Source of the DNA: Bacteroidota bacterium
Lineage (GTDB): Bacteria; Bacteroidota; Bacteroidia; Flavobacteriales; Flavobacteriaceae
NCBI GenBank assembly: GCA_024279425.1
Contig: JAJRRO010000116.1
Span: 62,001 to 126,000 of the forward strand
DNA: 64,000 nt
Direction: 5' to 3'
The notes under the pieces are model-generated. The model was given only the letters and a program-made list of their open reading frames with translations. It did not search any database and was not told the DNA's origin. The position numbers and the translations under genes were made by a program. Position 1 is the stretch's first letter; each line of letters begins with the position of its first letter. Below, piece after piece: positions 52,682 through 60,961 of this stretch.

Positions 52682-54268
52682 ATGAGAATCAAAATCCTCC
52701 TTACCTCCATTATCACCATTCTGCTCGTAACTGCTTGCCATGAAGAAAAGAAAAAAGAGGTGAAACGACCTCCCAATGTTCTTTTCATCTTGGTGGATGA
52801 TTTGGGATATATGGATTTAAGTTATACTGGAAGTGACTATTACGAAACTCCTAATATTGACCGTATTGCAAATGAGGGAATGGTATTTAACCAAGGGTAT
52901 GCCGCAAGTCGTGTATGCAGCCCATCAAGAGCCAGTGTAATGACTGGAAAGTTCACGGGACGTCATGGAATAACCGATTGGATCGGTGCTAAATCGGGAG
53001 AAGCTTGGCGGGAAGCCAAAAGATATGACAAATTGTTGCCCGCGGCATATAATCATGATCTATCTAAAGAAGATATCACCTTGCCCGAAGCTATGAAAGC
53101 AGCTGGGTATAAGACCTTTTTTGCAGGAAAATGGCACCTTGGGGACAAAGGTTCATATCCTGAGGACCACGGATTTGATATAAACAAAGGCGGATGGGAA
53201 AAAGGAAGCCCTATCGGAGGGTATTTTTCCCCTTGGAAAAACCCAAACCTAAAGAACCAACAGAATGGCGAAAATCTGTCCATGCGTTTGGCCAATGAAA
53301 CGGCCACCTTTATAAAACAACACCGGGATTCCAGCTTTTTTGCCTTTCTTTCTTTCTATGCTGTACATGGCCCTATACAAACCACTGAGCAAAAGTGGGA
53401 TAAGTACAGGGACAAAAGCGAAGAAAAAGGTATTTTGGAGAACGGATATATAATGGAGCGCAACCTTCCCATTCGGCAGGTCCAGGATAATCCAATTTAT
53501 GCGGGCTTGGTCGAGAGTATGGACGATGCCGTGGGAGTAGTCCTAAAAACTTTGGAGGAAGAGGGACTGGCCGAGAACACCATGGTTATATTCACCTCGG
53601 ATAATGGTGGCGTTGCCTCAGGCGATTCGTTCTCGACGGCCAACCTACCCCTGCGCGGCGGAAAGGGCTACCAATGGGAAGGCGGCATACGGGAGCCATT
53701 TTTTATAAAAGCACCATGGTTGGTCCAAGGTGGGGCTACTACAGATTTTCCGGTTATCGGAACCGATTTTTATCCCACTATACTTGATGTGGCAAATATT
53801 GGTTTACGTCCCCTACAACATGTAGATGGACTAAGTCTTAAGCCATTGCTCGAAGGAAAAACCATGGCCGAACGACCTCTATTTTGGCACTATCCACATT
53901 ACGGAAATCAAGGGGGAGATCCTTCTTCAATAATTCGTGAAGGCCATTGGAAGTTGATCCATTACTGGGAAAATGGAGCGAAAGAATTGTATGATTTGGA
54001 AAAAGACCCAGGTGAACAGCTGAATGTGACCAGTGAGTATCCTGAGTTGGTCGCGCAATTGGATGAAAAATTACTGTCCTGGCTGGAAGAGGTGAACGCC
54101 AATATGCCCGCAAAGGACGAAGCTTATAATAAGGAACTTGATGAAAGTCGCCACGAACGGATAACCAAGGAACTATGGCCTAGATTGGAGCGTGAACGCA
54201 TGGAATTCCTGTCTAAGGAGTTTCAACCCAATGCCGATTGGTGGGGTAGTAAAACCACGGAAGATTAA
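52682..54268 (+). CDS. S1-family sulfatase, lipoprotein
   Basis: Start at 52682 (528 aa), giving lipoprotein signal MRIKILLTSI...LLVTAC with Cys19; the frame reaches 52637. The sulfatase signature CSPSR at 79-83 makes Cys79 the formylglycine site, with Asp39/Asp40 (LVDDLGY) and the later FTSDNGG as calcium ligands. Exported S1 sulfatases remove sulfate from marine polysaccharides such as carrageenan, ulvan or fucoidan. No glycoside hydrolase or sulfatase-maturase gene is adjacent, so it is an orphan here. Confidence 0.93.
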   Translation: MRIKILLTSIITILLVTACHEEKKKEVKRPPNVLFILVDDLGYMDLSYTGSDYYETPNIDRIANEGMVFNQGYAASRVCSPSRASVMTGKFTGRHGITDWIGAKSGEAWREAKRYDKLLPAAYNHDLSKEDITLPEAMKAAGYKTFFAGKWHLGDKGSYPEDHGFDINKGGWEKGSPIGGYFSPWKNPNLKNQQNGENLSMRLANETATFIKQHRDSSFFAFLSFYAVHGPIQTTEQKWDKYRDKSEEKGILENGYIMERNLPIRQVQDNPIYAGLVESMDDAVGVVLKTLEEEGLAENTMVIFTSDNGGVASGDSFSTANLPLRGGKGYQWEGGIREPFFIKAPWLVQGGATTDFPVIGTDFYPTILDVANIGLRPLQHVDGLSLKPLLEGKTMAERPLFWHYPHYGNQGGDPSSIIREGHWKLIHYWENGAKELYDLEKDPGEQLNVTSEYPELVAQLDEKLLSWLEEVNANMPAKDEAYNKELDESRHERITKELWPRLERERMEFLSKEFQPNADWWGSKTTED

Positions 54269-54307
54269 CCTAGGGTAAAACAATTTATATCAACGAAAAT
54301 TACTGAA

Positions 54308-54634
54308 ATGGACCTTAACGACCAACTCAAAAACCTTTTTCCTGACCATATTCCCTCAGAGGATACCTCAACAGCCCCTAAATCGGACATCTGGCTGCAG
54401 GACGAACCTATTATTTGCAAATATGAAAAGCGCAAAGGAAAGCCCATTACCATTTTAGAGGGATATAACGGTGCAGACTCTGATTTCAAGAAATTGGCCA
54501 AGGAATTGAAAACCAAATTGAGCGTTGGGGGCTCATTCAAGGATGGAAAAATCATCATCCAAGGTGATTATCGGGATAAAATAATGGTCCTGCTCCAAGA
54601 AAAAGGCTTTAAGGTGAAACGGGTTGGGGGCTAG
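54308..54634 (+). CDS. SUI1-type translation initiation factor
   Basis: A 108-residue protein (YciH type). Residues 40-108 match SUI1/eIF1 (EKRKGKPITILEGYNG, DFKKLAKELKTKLSVGGS, GKIIIQGDYRDKI, LLQEKGFKVKRVGG). The first 38 residues are a variable extension. Bacterial SUI1 proteins are thought to help initiation fidelity. It lies 39 nt after the sulfatase. Confidence 0.92.
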   Translation: MDLNDQLKNLFPDHIPSEDTSTAPKSDIWLQDEPIICKYEKRKGKPITILEGYNGADSDFKKLAKELKTKLSVGGSFKDGKIIIQGDYRDKIMVLLQEKGFKVKRVGG

Positions 54635-54768
54635 ATTCACTCGTAACCTAAAGGTTATCAAATAGTTACATATACAAATACTTGGGTAAGTGGGTTTGTG
54701 TTAATTTTTTTTGGTTATTTTCGATTAAATGTTACTTTTAATGGTCAAAACCTAAACAACACCAATAG

Positions 54769-55701
54769 ATGAGTTCCCTATTACATATTACCAATGGTGA
54801 TAGCCTTACCAACAGGCTAGAATCATTGCATTTAAAAGGAGATATTATCACTTGGCGCGAAATGCTCTGTGAGGGTAAGACGTTGACCAATGTTGGTAGT
54901 GAATCTTTCTGGAAAACCCGCTTTGAGTTTCTAAGCAAAAACTACAAGGTCACCAAATCATGGTTTGTTGAGAAGACCTTAAAGGAGTACAGGTCACTCT
55001 GTAATCACAAGCAACAAGACCAAATCGTGCTTTGGTTTGAATATGATCTTTTTTGCCAAATAAACATGTTGGCCGTTATAAGTTGGTTAAAGACCCATCG
55101 TAAATATGCACATATTTCTTTAGTTTGCAGTGGTAATAAGGATGAGACTGATAAGATGTATGGTTTAGGGGAGGTGAATGACGAACAATTGCTCGAACTT
55201 TTTGAAAATAGAATAGAATTGTCCCAAGACGATATAGAATATGCGGATTATGTATGGCAGCTCTATTGCAGTGACAATCCTATTCGATTGGAAAATCTCA
55301 CTGATTTCAGAAATTATCAGTTCGACTACCTATCAGACGCCATCAAATCACATTTAAGACGCTTCCCTACCATTAAAAATGGCCTCAACCATATTGAAAA
55401 CCATATTTTACAGCTCTCTGTGGACAAAAAACCAAAGTCCAAACGTGAATTGGTACGTACCGTGCTATCAAATCAAGGCTTATATGGGTTCGGAGACACC
55501 CAATACGAGCGTATTATTACATCCTTGAAGCCGCTCTACTCTACTTTCAACCCAGTAAGACTAAACAAAAAAGGCAAAGAAATTTTAGACGGACAAACGA
55601 GTTATTATTCGAGCATCCGAGACAATGAGGCTTATTTGGGCGGAGCCTTAAAGTACAGTTACCTTTACAATACCGAATCGGACCGAATACTAAAATTATA
55701 G
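54769..55701 (+). CDS. DUF1835 protein
   Basis: A 310-residue protein. Residues 1-120 match DUF1835 (LLHITNGDSLTNRLESL, DIITWREMLCEG, IVLWFEYDLFCQINML). The rest is helical, with FPTIKNGLNHIENHIL and a C-terminal wHTH-like LVRTVLSNQGLYGFGDTQYE. The function is unknown, although DUF1835 proteins are widespread. It is coupled to the nucleoside phosphorylase gene by a 1-nt gap. Confidence 0.86.
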   Translation: MSSLLHITNGDSLTNRLESLHLKGDIITWREMLCEGKTLTNVGSESFWKTRFEFLSKNYKVTKSWFVEKTLKEYRSLCNHKQQDQIVLWFEYDLFCQINMLAVISWLKTHRKYAHISLVCSGNKDETDKMYGLGEVNDEQLLELFENRIELSQDDIEYADYVWQLYCSDNPIRLENLTDFRNYQFDYLSDAIKSHLRRFPTIKNGLNHIENHILQLSVDKKPKSKRELVRTVLSNQGLYGFGDTQYERIITSLKPLYSTFNPVRLNKKGKEILDGQTSYYSSIRDNEAYLGGALKYSYLYNTESDRILKL

Positions 55702-55702
55702 T

Positions 55703-56572
55703 ATGCAATTGGAGCCGTCCGAGCTTATCCTGAATGCGGACAACAGTATTTATCATCTTAATCTATTACCTGAAGATATTGCCGACACCGTGATTCTGGT
55801 CGGTGATCAAAATCGTGTTGCACAGGTATCCAAGTACTTCGATACCATCCAAGTCAAGAAAGAAAAAAGGGAATTCATTACACATACAGGCCTTTTGAAG
55901 GGTAAACGAATTACCGCGTTGTCCACCGGAATCGGAACAGATAATATAGATATTGTTTTGAACGAGTTGGATGCCTTGGTAAACATTGATTTCAATACGA
56001 GGTCTATCAAAAATACAAACAAGCAATTGGAGCTTGTACGTATTGGAACCTCAGGAGCTATACAAGCGGATATTCCTATTGATTCCTTTGTGCTGAGTGA
56101 GTATGCCTTAGGTTTTGATGGCGTTTTGCACTTCTATAAATCGGAAGGCATTTTGAATCCTGAATTCTCCCGGGCATTTGTGGACCACACTGGTTGGTCC
56201 GACAAAAAACCATGGCCATACCTTGTAAAAAGTGACGATAGTTTGCGTACTAAACTAGCATCAAATCATATACGATTTGGCGTAACTATTACAAATTCAG
56301 GATTTTATGGTCCGCAAGGAAGAAAGTTGCGATTAGCACTTGAAGATGACTCGCTAAACGATAAAATCAGTTCTTTTACATATAATGACATGAAGATTAC
56401 CAACTTGGAAATGGAATCTTCTGCCCTATACGGACTCAGTAAACTCTTAGGACATAAGGCGGTTTCAATGAATTGTATCATTGCCAATAGGTCGACCAAG
56501 GAATTCTCAAAAAATCCAATGCAAAGCATCGATAACCTCATTCAATATTCACTAGATAAATTGACGGGGTAA
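55703..56572 (+). CDS. Nucleoside phosphorylase (uridine phosphorylase family)
   Basis: A 289-residue PNP/UDP-family protein. Motifs: VILVGDQNRVAQVSKYFD (phosphate site), THTGLLKGKRITALSTGIGTD, VRIGTSGAIQ and the base/ribose-binding TNLEMESSALYGLSKLLG. Family enzymes cleave nucleosides with phosphate into base and ribose-1-phosphate; a uridine or purine preference cannot be fixed. It follows the DUF1835 gene by 1 nt and probably shares its transcript. Confidence 0.9.
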   Translation: MQLEPSELILNADNSIYHLNLLPEDIADTVILVGDQNRVAQVSKYFDTIQVKKEKREFITHTGLLKGKRITALSTGIGTDNIDIVLNELDALVNIDFNTRSIKNTNKQLELVRIGTSGAIQADIPIDSFVLSEYALGFDGVLHFYKSEGILNPEFSRAFVDHTGWSDKKPWPYLVKSDDSLRTKLASNHIRFGVTITNSGFYGPQGRKLRLALEDDSLNDKISSFTYNDMKITNLEMESSALYGLSKLLGHKAVSMNCIIANRSTKEFSKNPMQSIDNLIQYSLDKLTG

Positions 56573-56708
56573 TTTACTTTAGTGCAAATAAATTTCAAAG
56601 CACCATATTCCAAAATAGGAACAGTTTGTTTTATGTTTTTAACATAACTTATAATCATGAAGTGAACCTCCCCTAGTTTTGCTAAGAAAATGACCTTATC
56701 CCAAAAAG

Positions 56709-57563
56709 ATGAAAGAAGTAAAAATAATAGGAGTTCCAGAACATTTTAATCTTCCTTGGCATTTAGCCATTGAAGAGGGTGCTTTTGAAGAACGGGGAAT
56801 TGATTTGCAATGGACGGATGTTCCAGAAGGTACTGGTAAAATGTGCCAAATACTTCAGGATGGGGAGGCCGATTTAGCTATTATCCTCACAGAAGGATTG
56901 GTAAAGAGTATTACTGAAGGCAATCCGACTAAAATTGTCCAGGAATATATTGCCTCACCCCTACTTTGGGGAATTCATGTGGGGACCCGTAGCCCGTATG
57001 AGAGCGTGGAAGACCTTAAGGACACCAAAGGAGCTATTAGTAGGCTGGGCAGTGGCAGCCACCTTATGGCCTATGTCAATGCCCAAAACGAGGACTGGGG
57101 CACGCAGGCCTTGCAATTCGAAATCATCAATAATCTTGAGGGTGCTGTTACCGCCTTGATCGAGGCCTCGGCCGATTATTTAATGTGGGAGCACTTTACG
57201 ACCAAGCCTTTGGTGGACCAAGGTGTTTTTCGAAGGTTGGGTGACTGCTCTACCCCATGGCCCTGTTTTGTTATTGCCGCCACCGATAATTTTAGTAAAG
57301 AAAATGCCTCCGTTTTACGGCATATTCTTGAAACTGTTAACCTGTACACTTCAGAATTCAAACACATTCCTAGCATAGACCGTACCTTGGCCAATCGTTA
57401 TGAACAACAGTTGGAGGACATTCAAAAATGGTTGTCATTAACGCAATGGAGTCAATCACAAATAAAACCTCAAGTGATTGATAAAGTGATTGATACACTC
57501 TTTAACCTAAAGTTAATTGACAAGAGGATGAATTATGATAAAATTGTGAAGGAAGTGCTATAA
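56709..57563 (+). CDS. Cytoplasmic Ca3427-like periplasmic-binding-fold protein
   Basis: A 284-residue type 2 periplasmic-binding-protein fold (VPEHFNLPWHLAIEEGAFEERGIDL, QDGEADLAIILTEGLVKSI, GAISRLGSGSHLMAYVNAQ). There is no signal peptide and no permease or ATPase gene nearby, so it is not a classical ABC binding protein. The sequence resembles the Ca3427 family of free-standing, cytoplasmic binding-fold proteins known from fungi and bacteria, whose ligand is uncertain. Monocistronic, convergent with ung across the 57599 hairpin. Confidence 0.78.
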   Translation: MKEVKIIGVPEHFNLPWHLAIEEGAFEERGIDLQWTDVPEGTGKMCQILQDGEADLAIILTEGLVKSITEGNPTKIVQEYIASPLLWGIHVGTRSPYESVEDLKDTKGAISRLGSGSHLMAYVNAQNEDWGTQALQFEIINNLEGAVTALIEASADYLMWEHFTTKPLVDQGVFRRLGDCSTPWPCFVIAATDNFSKENASVLRHILETVNLYTSEFKHIPSIDRTLANRYEQQLEDIQKWLSLTQWSQSQIKPQVIDKVIDTLFNLKLIDKRMNYDKIVKEVL

Positions 57564-57598
57564 AATTCTCCCAGTCAATACCAAATACGTTTAAAAAT

Positions 57599-57673
57599 GG
57601 ATTCCCTCCTTTGCAGGAATGACAAACTTCGTCCAAAAAAAAATTCATGTCATTAGTGCAAAGGAGGGAATCC
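57599..57673. repeat. 25-bp inverted repeat between convergent genes
   Basis: Left arm 57599-57623 and right arm 57649-57673 (GGATTCCCTCCTTTGC and its complement), with 23 of 25 pairs matching and a 25-nt loop. It resembles a widespread REP-like intergenic sequence and probably acts as a bidirectional transcript end. Confidence 0.75.
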
Positions 57674-57720
57674 AATGCAAGCAAATTGATTGTCAATTTT
57701 CGAGTACCTTTGTTAAAAGC

Positions 57721-58386
57721 CTACCATGCAATTGGTTGCTCTCCCCTTTTCGCAAGTATTTCATTGGTCTTGCTAAAATGCTTGTTTCCGAACCAATACC
57801 CTCGATTGGCACTTAAGGGAGAAGGATGTCCTGAAGTCAGGACATAGTGTTTGTTTGTATCGATTAATGCTGCTTTTTTCTTGGCGAATCCACCCCACAG
57901 TAGGAAAACGACCCCTTCTTTTTCCTGTGAAATTGTTCGGATAACAGTATCGGTAAAGGTTTCCCAGCCTTTCCCTTGATGGCTCCCAGCCTGATGTGCC
58001 TGAACGGTCAAGGTAGCATTTAATAAAAGAACCCCTTGGTCTGCCCAAGGTTCCAGATTTCCACTTTTGGGATAAGGTATGCCTAGATTAGACTCGATTT
58101 CCTTAAAAATGTTGATCAATGAAGGTGGGTGCGCAGTGCCATCACTGACCGAAAAACAAAGTCCGTTCGCTTGGTTGGGCCCGTGATAGGGGTCCTGCCC
58201 TATAATAACCACCTTGGTCTTTTCAAAGGGACTATGGTCAAAAGCCGCAAAAATATGCTTCCCGGACGGATAGCAGGTCTGCGCGCTATAGGCCGTTTTT
58301 ACAAAATTCGCTAAACTCTGAAAATAAGGTTGTTCAAATGCTTTGGATAGAGGCTGTTTCCAACTTGGATGTATGTTTACATTCAT
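57721..58386 (-). CDS. ung: Uracil-DNA glycosylase
   Basis: Start at 58386 (221 aa, MNVNIHPSWKQPLSKAF), which matches the family N-terminus; the frame reaches 58425. Family-1 UDG motifs: water-activating GQDPYHGP, LLLNATLTV and the DNA-intercalating HPSPLSANRGYW. It removes uracil from DNA to start base-excision repair. Full length and intact. Confidence 0.96.
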   Translation of the reverse strand: MNVNIHPSWKQPLSKAFEQPYFQSLANFVKTAYSAQTCYPSGKHIFAAFDHSPFEKTKVVIIGQDPYHGPNQANGLCFSVSDGTAHPPSLINIFKEIESNLGIPYPKSGNLEPWADQGVLLLNATLTVQAHQAGSHQGKGWETFTDTVIRTISQEKEGVVFLLWGGFAKKKAALIDTNKHYVLTSGHPSPLSANRGYWFGNKHFSKTNEILAKRGEQPIAW

Positions 58387-58594
58387 TAAAACAATATCAA
58401 TGTTGTCATAGACTATTCTAAGCACAGTCGAAGGGTTCAGGCTAAAATCCGTCTAGAATCCATGTGCTTTTGTAACCTCAAAAGTAAATAAAGAATTTCT
58501 CGAAACCAATTAACATATGGGAATACTCGTGATAATGCCATTGGCTTTCGCTAACGTTTCTTAGTCAGGAATATAATCACTTGTCCAAGTATTA

Positions 58595-58755
58595 GAGACT
58601 GTTTTGAATTTTATGATTGAAATTTTGTATATGCCATTTTTGATGCAACATGAGGTAAAATAGATGATAATAGCAGTGCTACTTGAAGATATTTTAACAA
58701 AATGGTGCGCAAAAAGAGCCTTAGAAAAACAATTGATAGAATTCAAAACAGTCTC
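58595..58755. mobile_element. MITE copy 3 (161 bp)
   Basis: Same arrangement as copy 1. It is flanked on both sides by TTA (58592-58594 and 58756-58758), a 3-bp target duplication of the TNA type typical of the IS427 group of IS5. That group is therefore a candidate source of the mobilising transposase, which is absent here. Confidence 0.85.
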
Positions 58756-58822
58756 TTAAAACGAATTTATATCTTTAAGGTCTTATACACGAGCAAAAGT
58801 TGACCTTAAGACACCTCCAAAT

Positions 58823-59764
58823 ATGAATATAGCAGTTGCCCAATTTGAACCCAAGAACGGAGATAAAGCCTATAACTTATCAATTATTCGAAAACTTACG
58901 GAAAAGGCAAAATTGCAAGGAGCGGACGTTATCAGTTTTCACGAAATGTCGATTACGGCCTATACGTTTACCAAAAACTTAAACCTTGCACGGCTAACGG
59001 CCTTGGCTGAGGAAGTGCCAAGCGGGCATAGTACGCAAGAATTGATAGAAATATCCAAGGAGTTTGATATACCGATATTGGCAGGTCTGGTTGAAAAATC
59101 GGACAGGGATATTTTCAATACATATATATGCGTTACCAAGGATGGAGTGGTTGCCAAGTATCGAAAAATACACCCATTTATCAGCAAATATATGTCGGCA
59201 GGGAATGAGTATTGCGTATTTGATCTGCTGGGCTGGAAATGTGGAATTTTAATTTGCTACGACAACAACGTTATCGAAAATGTTAGGGCGACAAGCCTTT
59301 TGGGCGCGGAATTGATTTTTGCACCCCATGTTACAGGCTGTACACCATCTGCAATGCCAGGGCGCGGTTATGTAGCGGACAAATTCTGGCAGCATCGCGA
59401 AAATGACCCTGTTTCCTTACGAATGGAGTTCGACGGACCGAAAGGAAGGCGTTGGTTAATGCGGTGGCTACCGTCAAGGGCGTATGATAATGGTGTGTAT
59501 TATGCCTTTACCAATCCAATCGGCTATGATGGTGAACACCTCAAAAATGGCAATTCAATGATAATTGACCCCTACGGAGAAGTTTTGTCTGAAATAAGAT
59601 CATTCGAAAATGACATTACAATTTCAAAAATCACCAAGGAAAAAATTCGACGTTCAGGAGGTTGGAGGTATAAAAAGGCCCGAAGGCCAGAACTGTACAG
59701 AGCTATTATTGGCAAAGATCATACATCGGACACAACTCCTGTATGGATGAATGAAAAAACATAA
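58823..59764 (+). CDS. Nitrilase-superfamily amidase
   Basis: A 313-residue carbon-nitrogen hydrolase. The catalytic Glu lies in VISFHEMSITAY, Lys in KYRKIHPFISKY and Cys in GILICYDNNV. The C-terminal extension (RRSGGWRYKKARRPELY) is found in N-carbamoyl amino-acid/putrescine amidase-like members. Substrate undetermined. The neighbouring RidA-like and D-aminoacylase-like genes suggest amide or amino-acid degradation. Confidence 0.9.
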   Translation: MNIAVAQFEPKNGDKAYNLSIIRKLTEKAKLQGADVISFHEMSITAYTFTKNLNLARLTALAEEVPSGHSTQELIEISKEFDIPILAGLVEKSDRDIFNTYICVTKDGVVAKYRKIHPFISKYMSAGNEYCVFDLLGWKCGILICYDNNVIENVRATSLLGAELIFAPHVTGCTPSAMPGRGYVADKFWQHRENDPVSLRMEFDGPKGRRWLMRWLPSRAYDNGVYYAFTNPIGYDGEHLKNGNSMIIDPYGEVLSEIRSFENDITISKITKEKIRRSGGWRYKKARRPELYRAIIGKDHTSDTTPVWMNEKT

Positions 59765-59981
59765 CCTCCTCCCTGTCTACATCTGCCCTAGCACTGCTCT
59801 AGACACAAAATATTTCTTATTGTCCTTCCTGTTACGACTGAACAAAGACAAGAAATATACCTTAGAGGGCATAGACGCTAGAAACATGATCAAGGAAAAA
59901 CTAGAAGGCAACTATACCGGAACTATTGAAATACCATGGCCTCAACAACCTTATATGGCGGTAAAGGCACGAGCACGTTGA
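59751..59981 (+). CDS. Possible small protein overlapping the nitrilase end
   Basis: 76 residues from MKKHNLLPVYICPSTALDT to PQQPYMAVKARAR, starting 14 nt before the nitrilase stop in another frame. An overlap start is common in operons, but no family is recognised and it may be chance or a fragment. Confidence 0.3.
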   Translation: MKKHNLLPVYICPSTALDTKYFLLSFLLRLNKDKKYTLEGIDARNMIKEKLEGNYTGTIEIPWPQQPYMAVKARAR

Positions 59982-60038
59982 GCGTTAAAATTTCTATTGT
60001 AATTCCAGCAAACACAGGAAGCTCTAAAGAATGGACAA

Positions 60039-60806
60039 TTAGAGCGCCACAACCAGTTCCTTTCTAACCCCTCGCATATCCATTTCGTAAACCAGTCCTT
60101 TTATAGGCGGATTGCTATAGTACCAAGTAACTCCTTGTAATGCGGCCCTGCCAGCCGGTTTCAGTACTGAGTCGACCAATAGTGAACGTAGCGGAATCTC
60201 TGTATAGATATTAATGCTCGACACCTCTTCCCAGCTGCCCTTGAGACCAAAGAGACGTTCTTGCATAACCTCCATTACTGCTTTTACTTTCTCTTCATGA
60301 GCATCAACACTAGTTTCATTGGGTCTTAGAATTGCGGAAGGTGATAAATCGGTTTGATCGATTAGATCTCCTGCTCCGGCAACGATAAAAGATGGTGAGA
60401 CAAAACCATCAGCTACAGGAGCAGTATACGAAAAGGCATAAACCGAGGGTTGCTTTAGCTCAATTTCAGAGGGAGCGATATTCGTCCGAGCCACTGGATT
60501 AACATCTCCTAAAAGTAATCCTCGATCTTTCAACATCTGTTGATATTCGTCATTCAATTCCTTAAACCCATCAAAGCTTAAGGGCTCAGGAATTCGCAAC
60601 TCCATAGCACATATTGCTTGTATGGGACGCCCCACAGATGCCAGATACGCTGCTATTAGCTCAAAAACCGCTCCTTGTAATGGTAAAGGTCGCAATAGTT
60701 TAACTCGTATTATTTCGAATCCGGGCATAGCTACCACTCCACACGAATACGGTGCTATCCCACTTAGAAAACGGTAATTGCCACGGGGGTTATCAATCAA
60801 TGTCAT
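60039..60806 (-). CDS. RidA-like (two-domain) protein
   Basis: 255 residues that read as two RidA/YjgF-like halves: an N-terminal half with PLPLQGAVFELIAAYLASVGRPIQAICAMELRIP and a C-terminal half with PSFIVAGAGDLI, EKVKAVMEVMQERLFGLKGSWEEVSSINIYT. RidA proteins deaminate reactive enamine/imine intermediates of amino-acid metabolism. The assignment is by fold-like pattern and is moderate. It is divergent from the amidohydrolase gene. Confidence 0.62.
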   Translation of the reverse strand: MTLIDNPRGNYRFLSGIAPYSCGVVAMPGFEIIRVKLLRPLPLQGAVFELIAAYLASVGRPIQAICAMELRIPEPLSFDGFKELNDEYQQMLKDRGLLLGDVNPVARTNIAPSEIELKQPSVYAFSYTAPVADGFVSPSFIVAGAGDLIDQTDLSPSAILRPNETSVDAHEEKVKAVMEVMQERLFGLKGSWEEVSSINIYTEIPLRSLLVDSVLKPAGRAALQGVTWYYSNPPIKGLVYEMDMRGVRKELVVAL

Positions 60807-60961
60807 AATATCTGGTCAATTTTAGTTGGACTCCAAAGAAAACCAAGAAATAAAGTCTGTCTACTTTAGGTTTAAAGTTCTATTTTTAATCTTTAGGTAA
60901 GATACACCGCTTTTTTTAAGTGAGAAACTTTGTTGCCTACATTGCAAAAACAATACTGATT

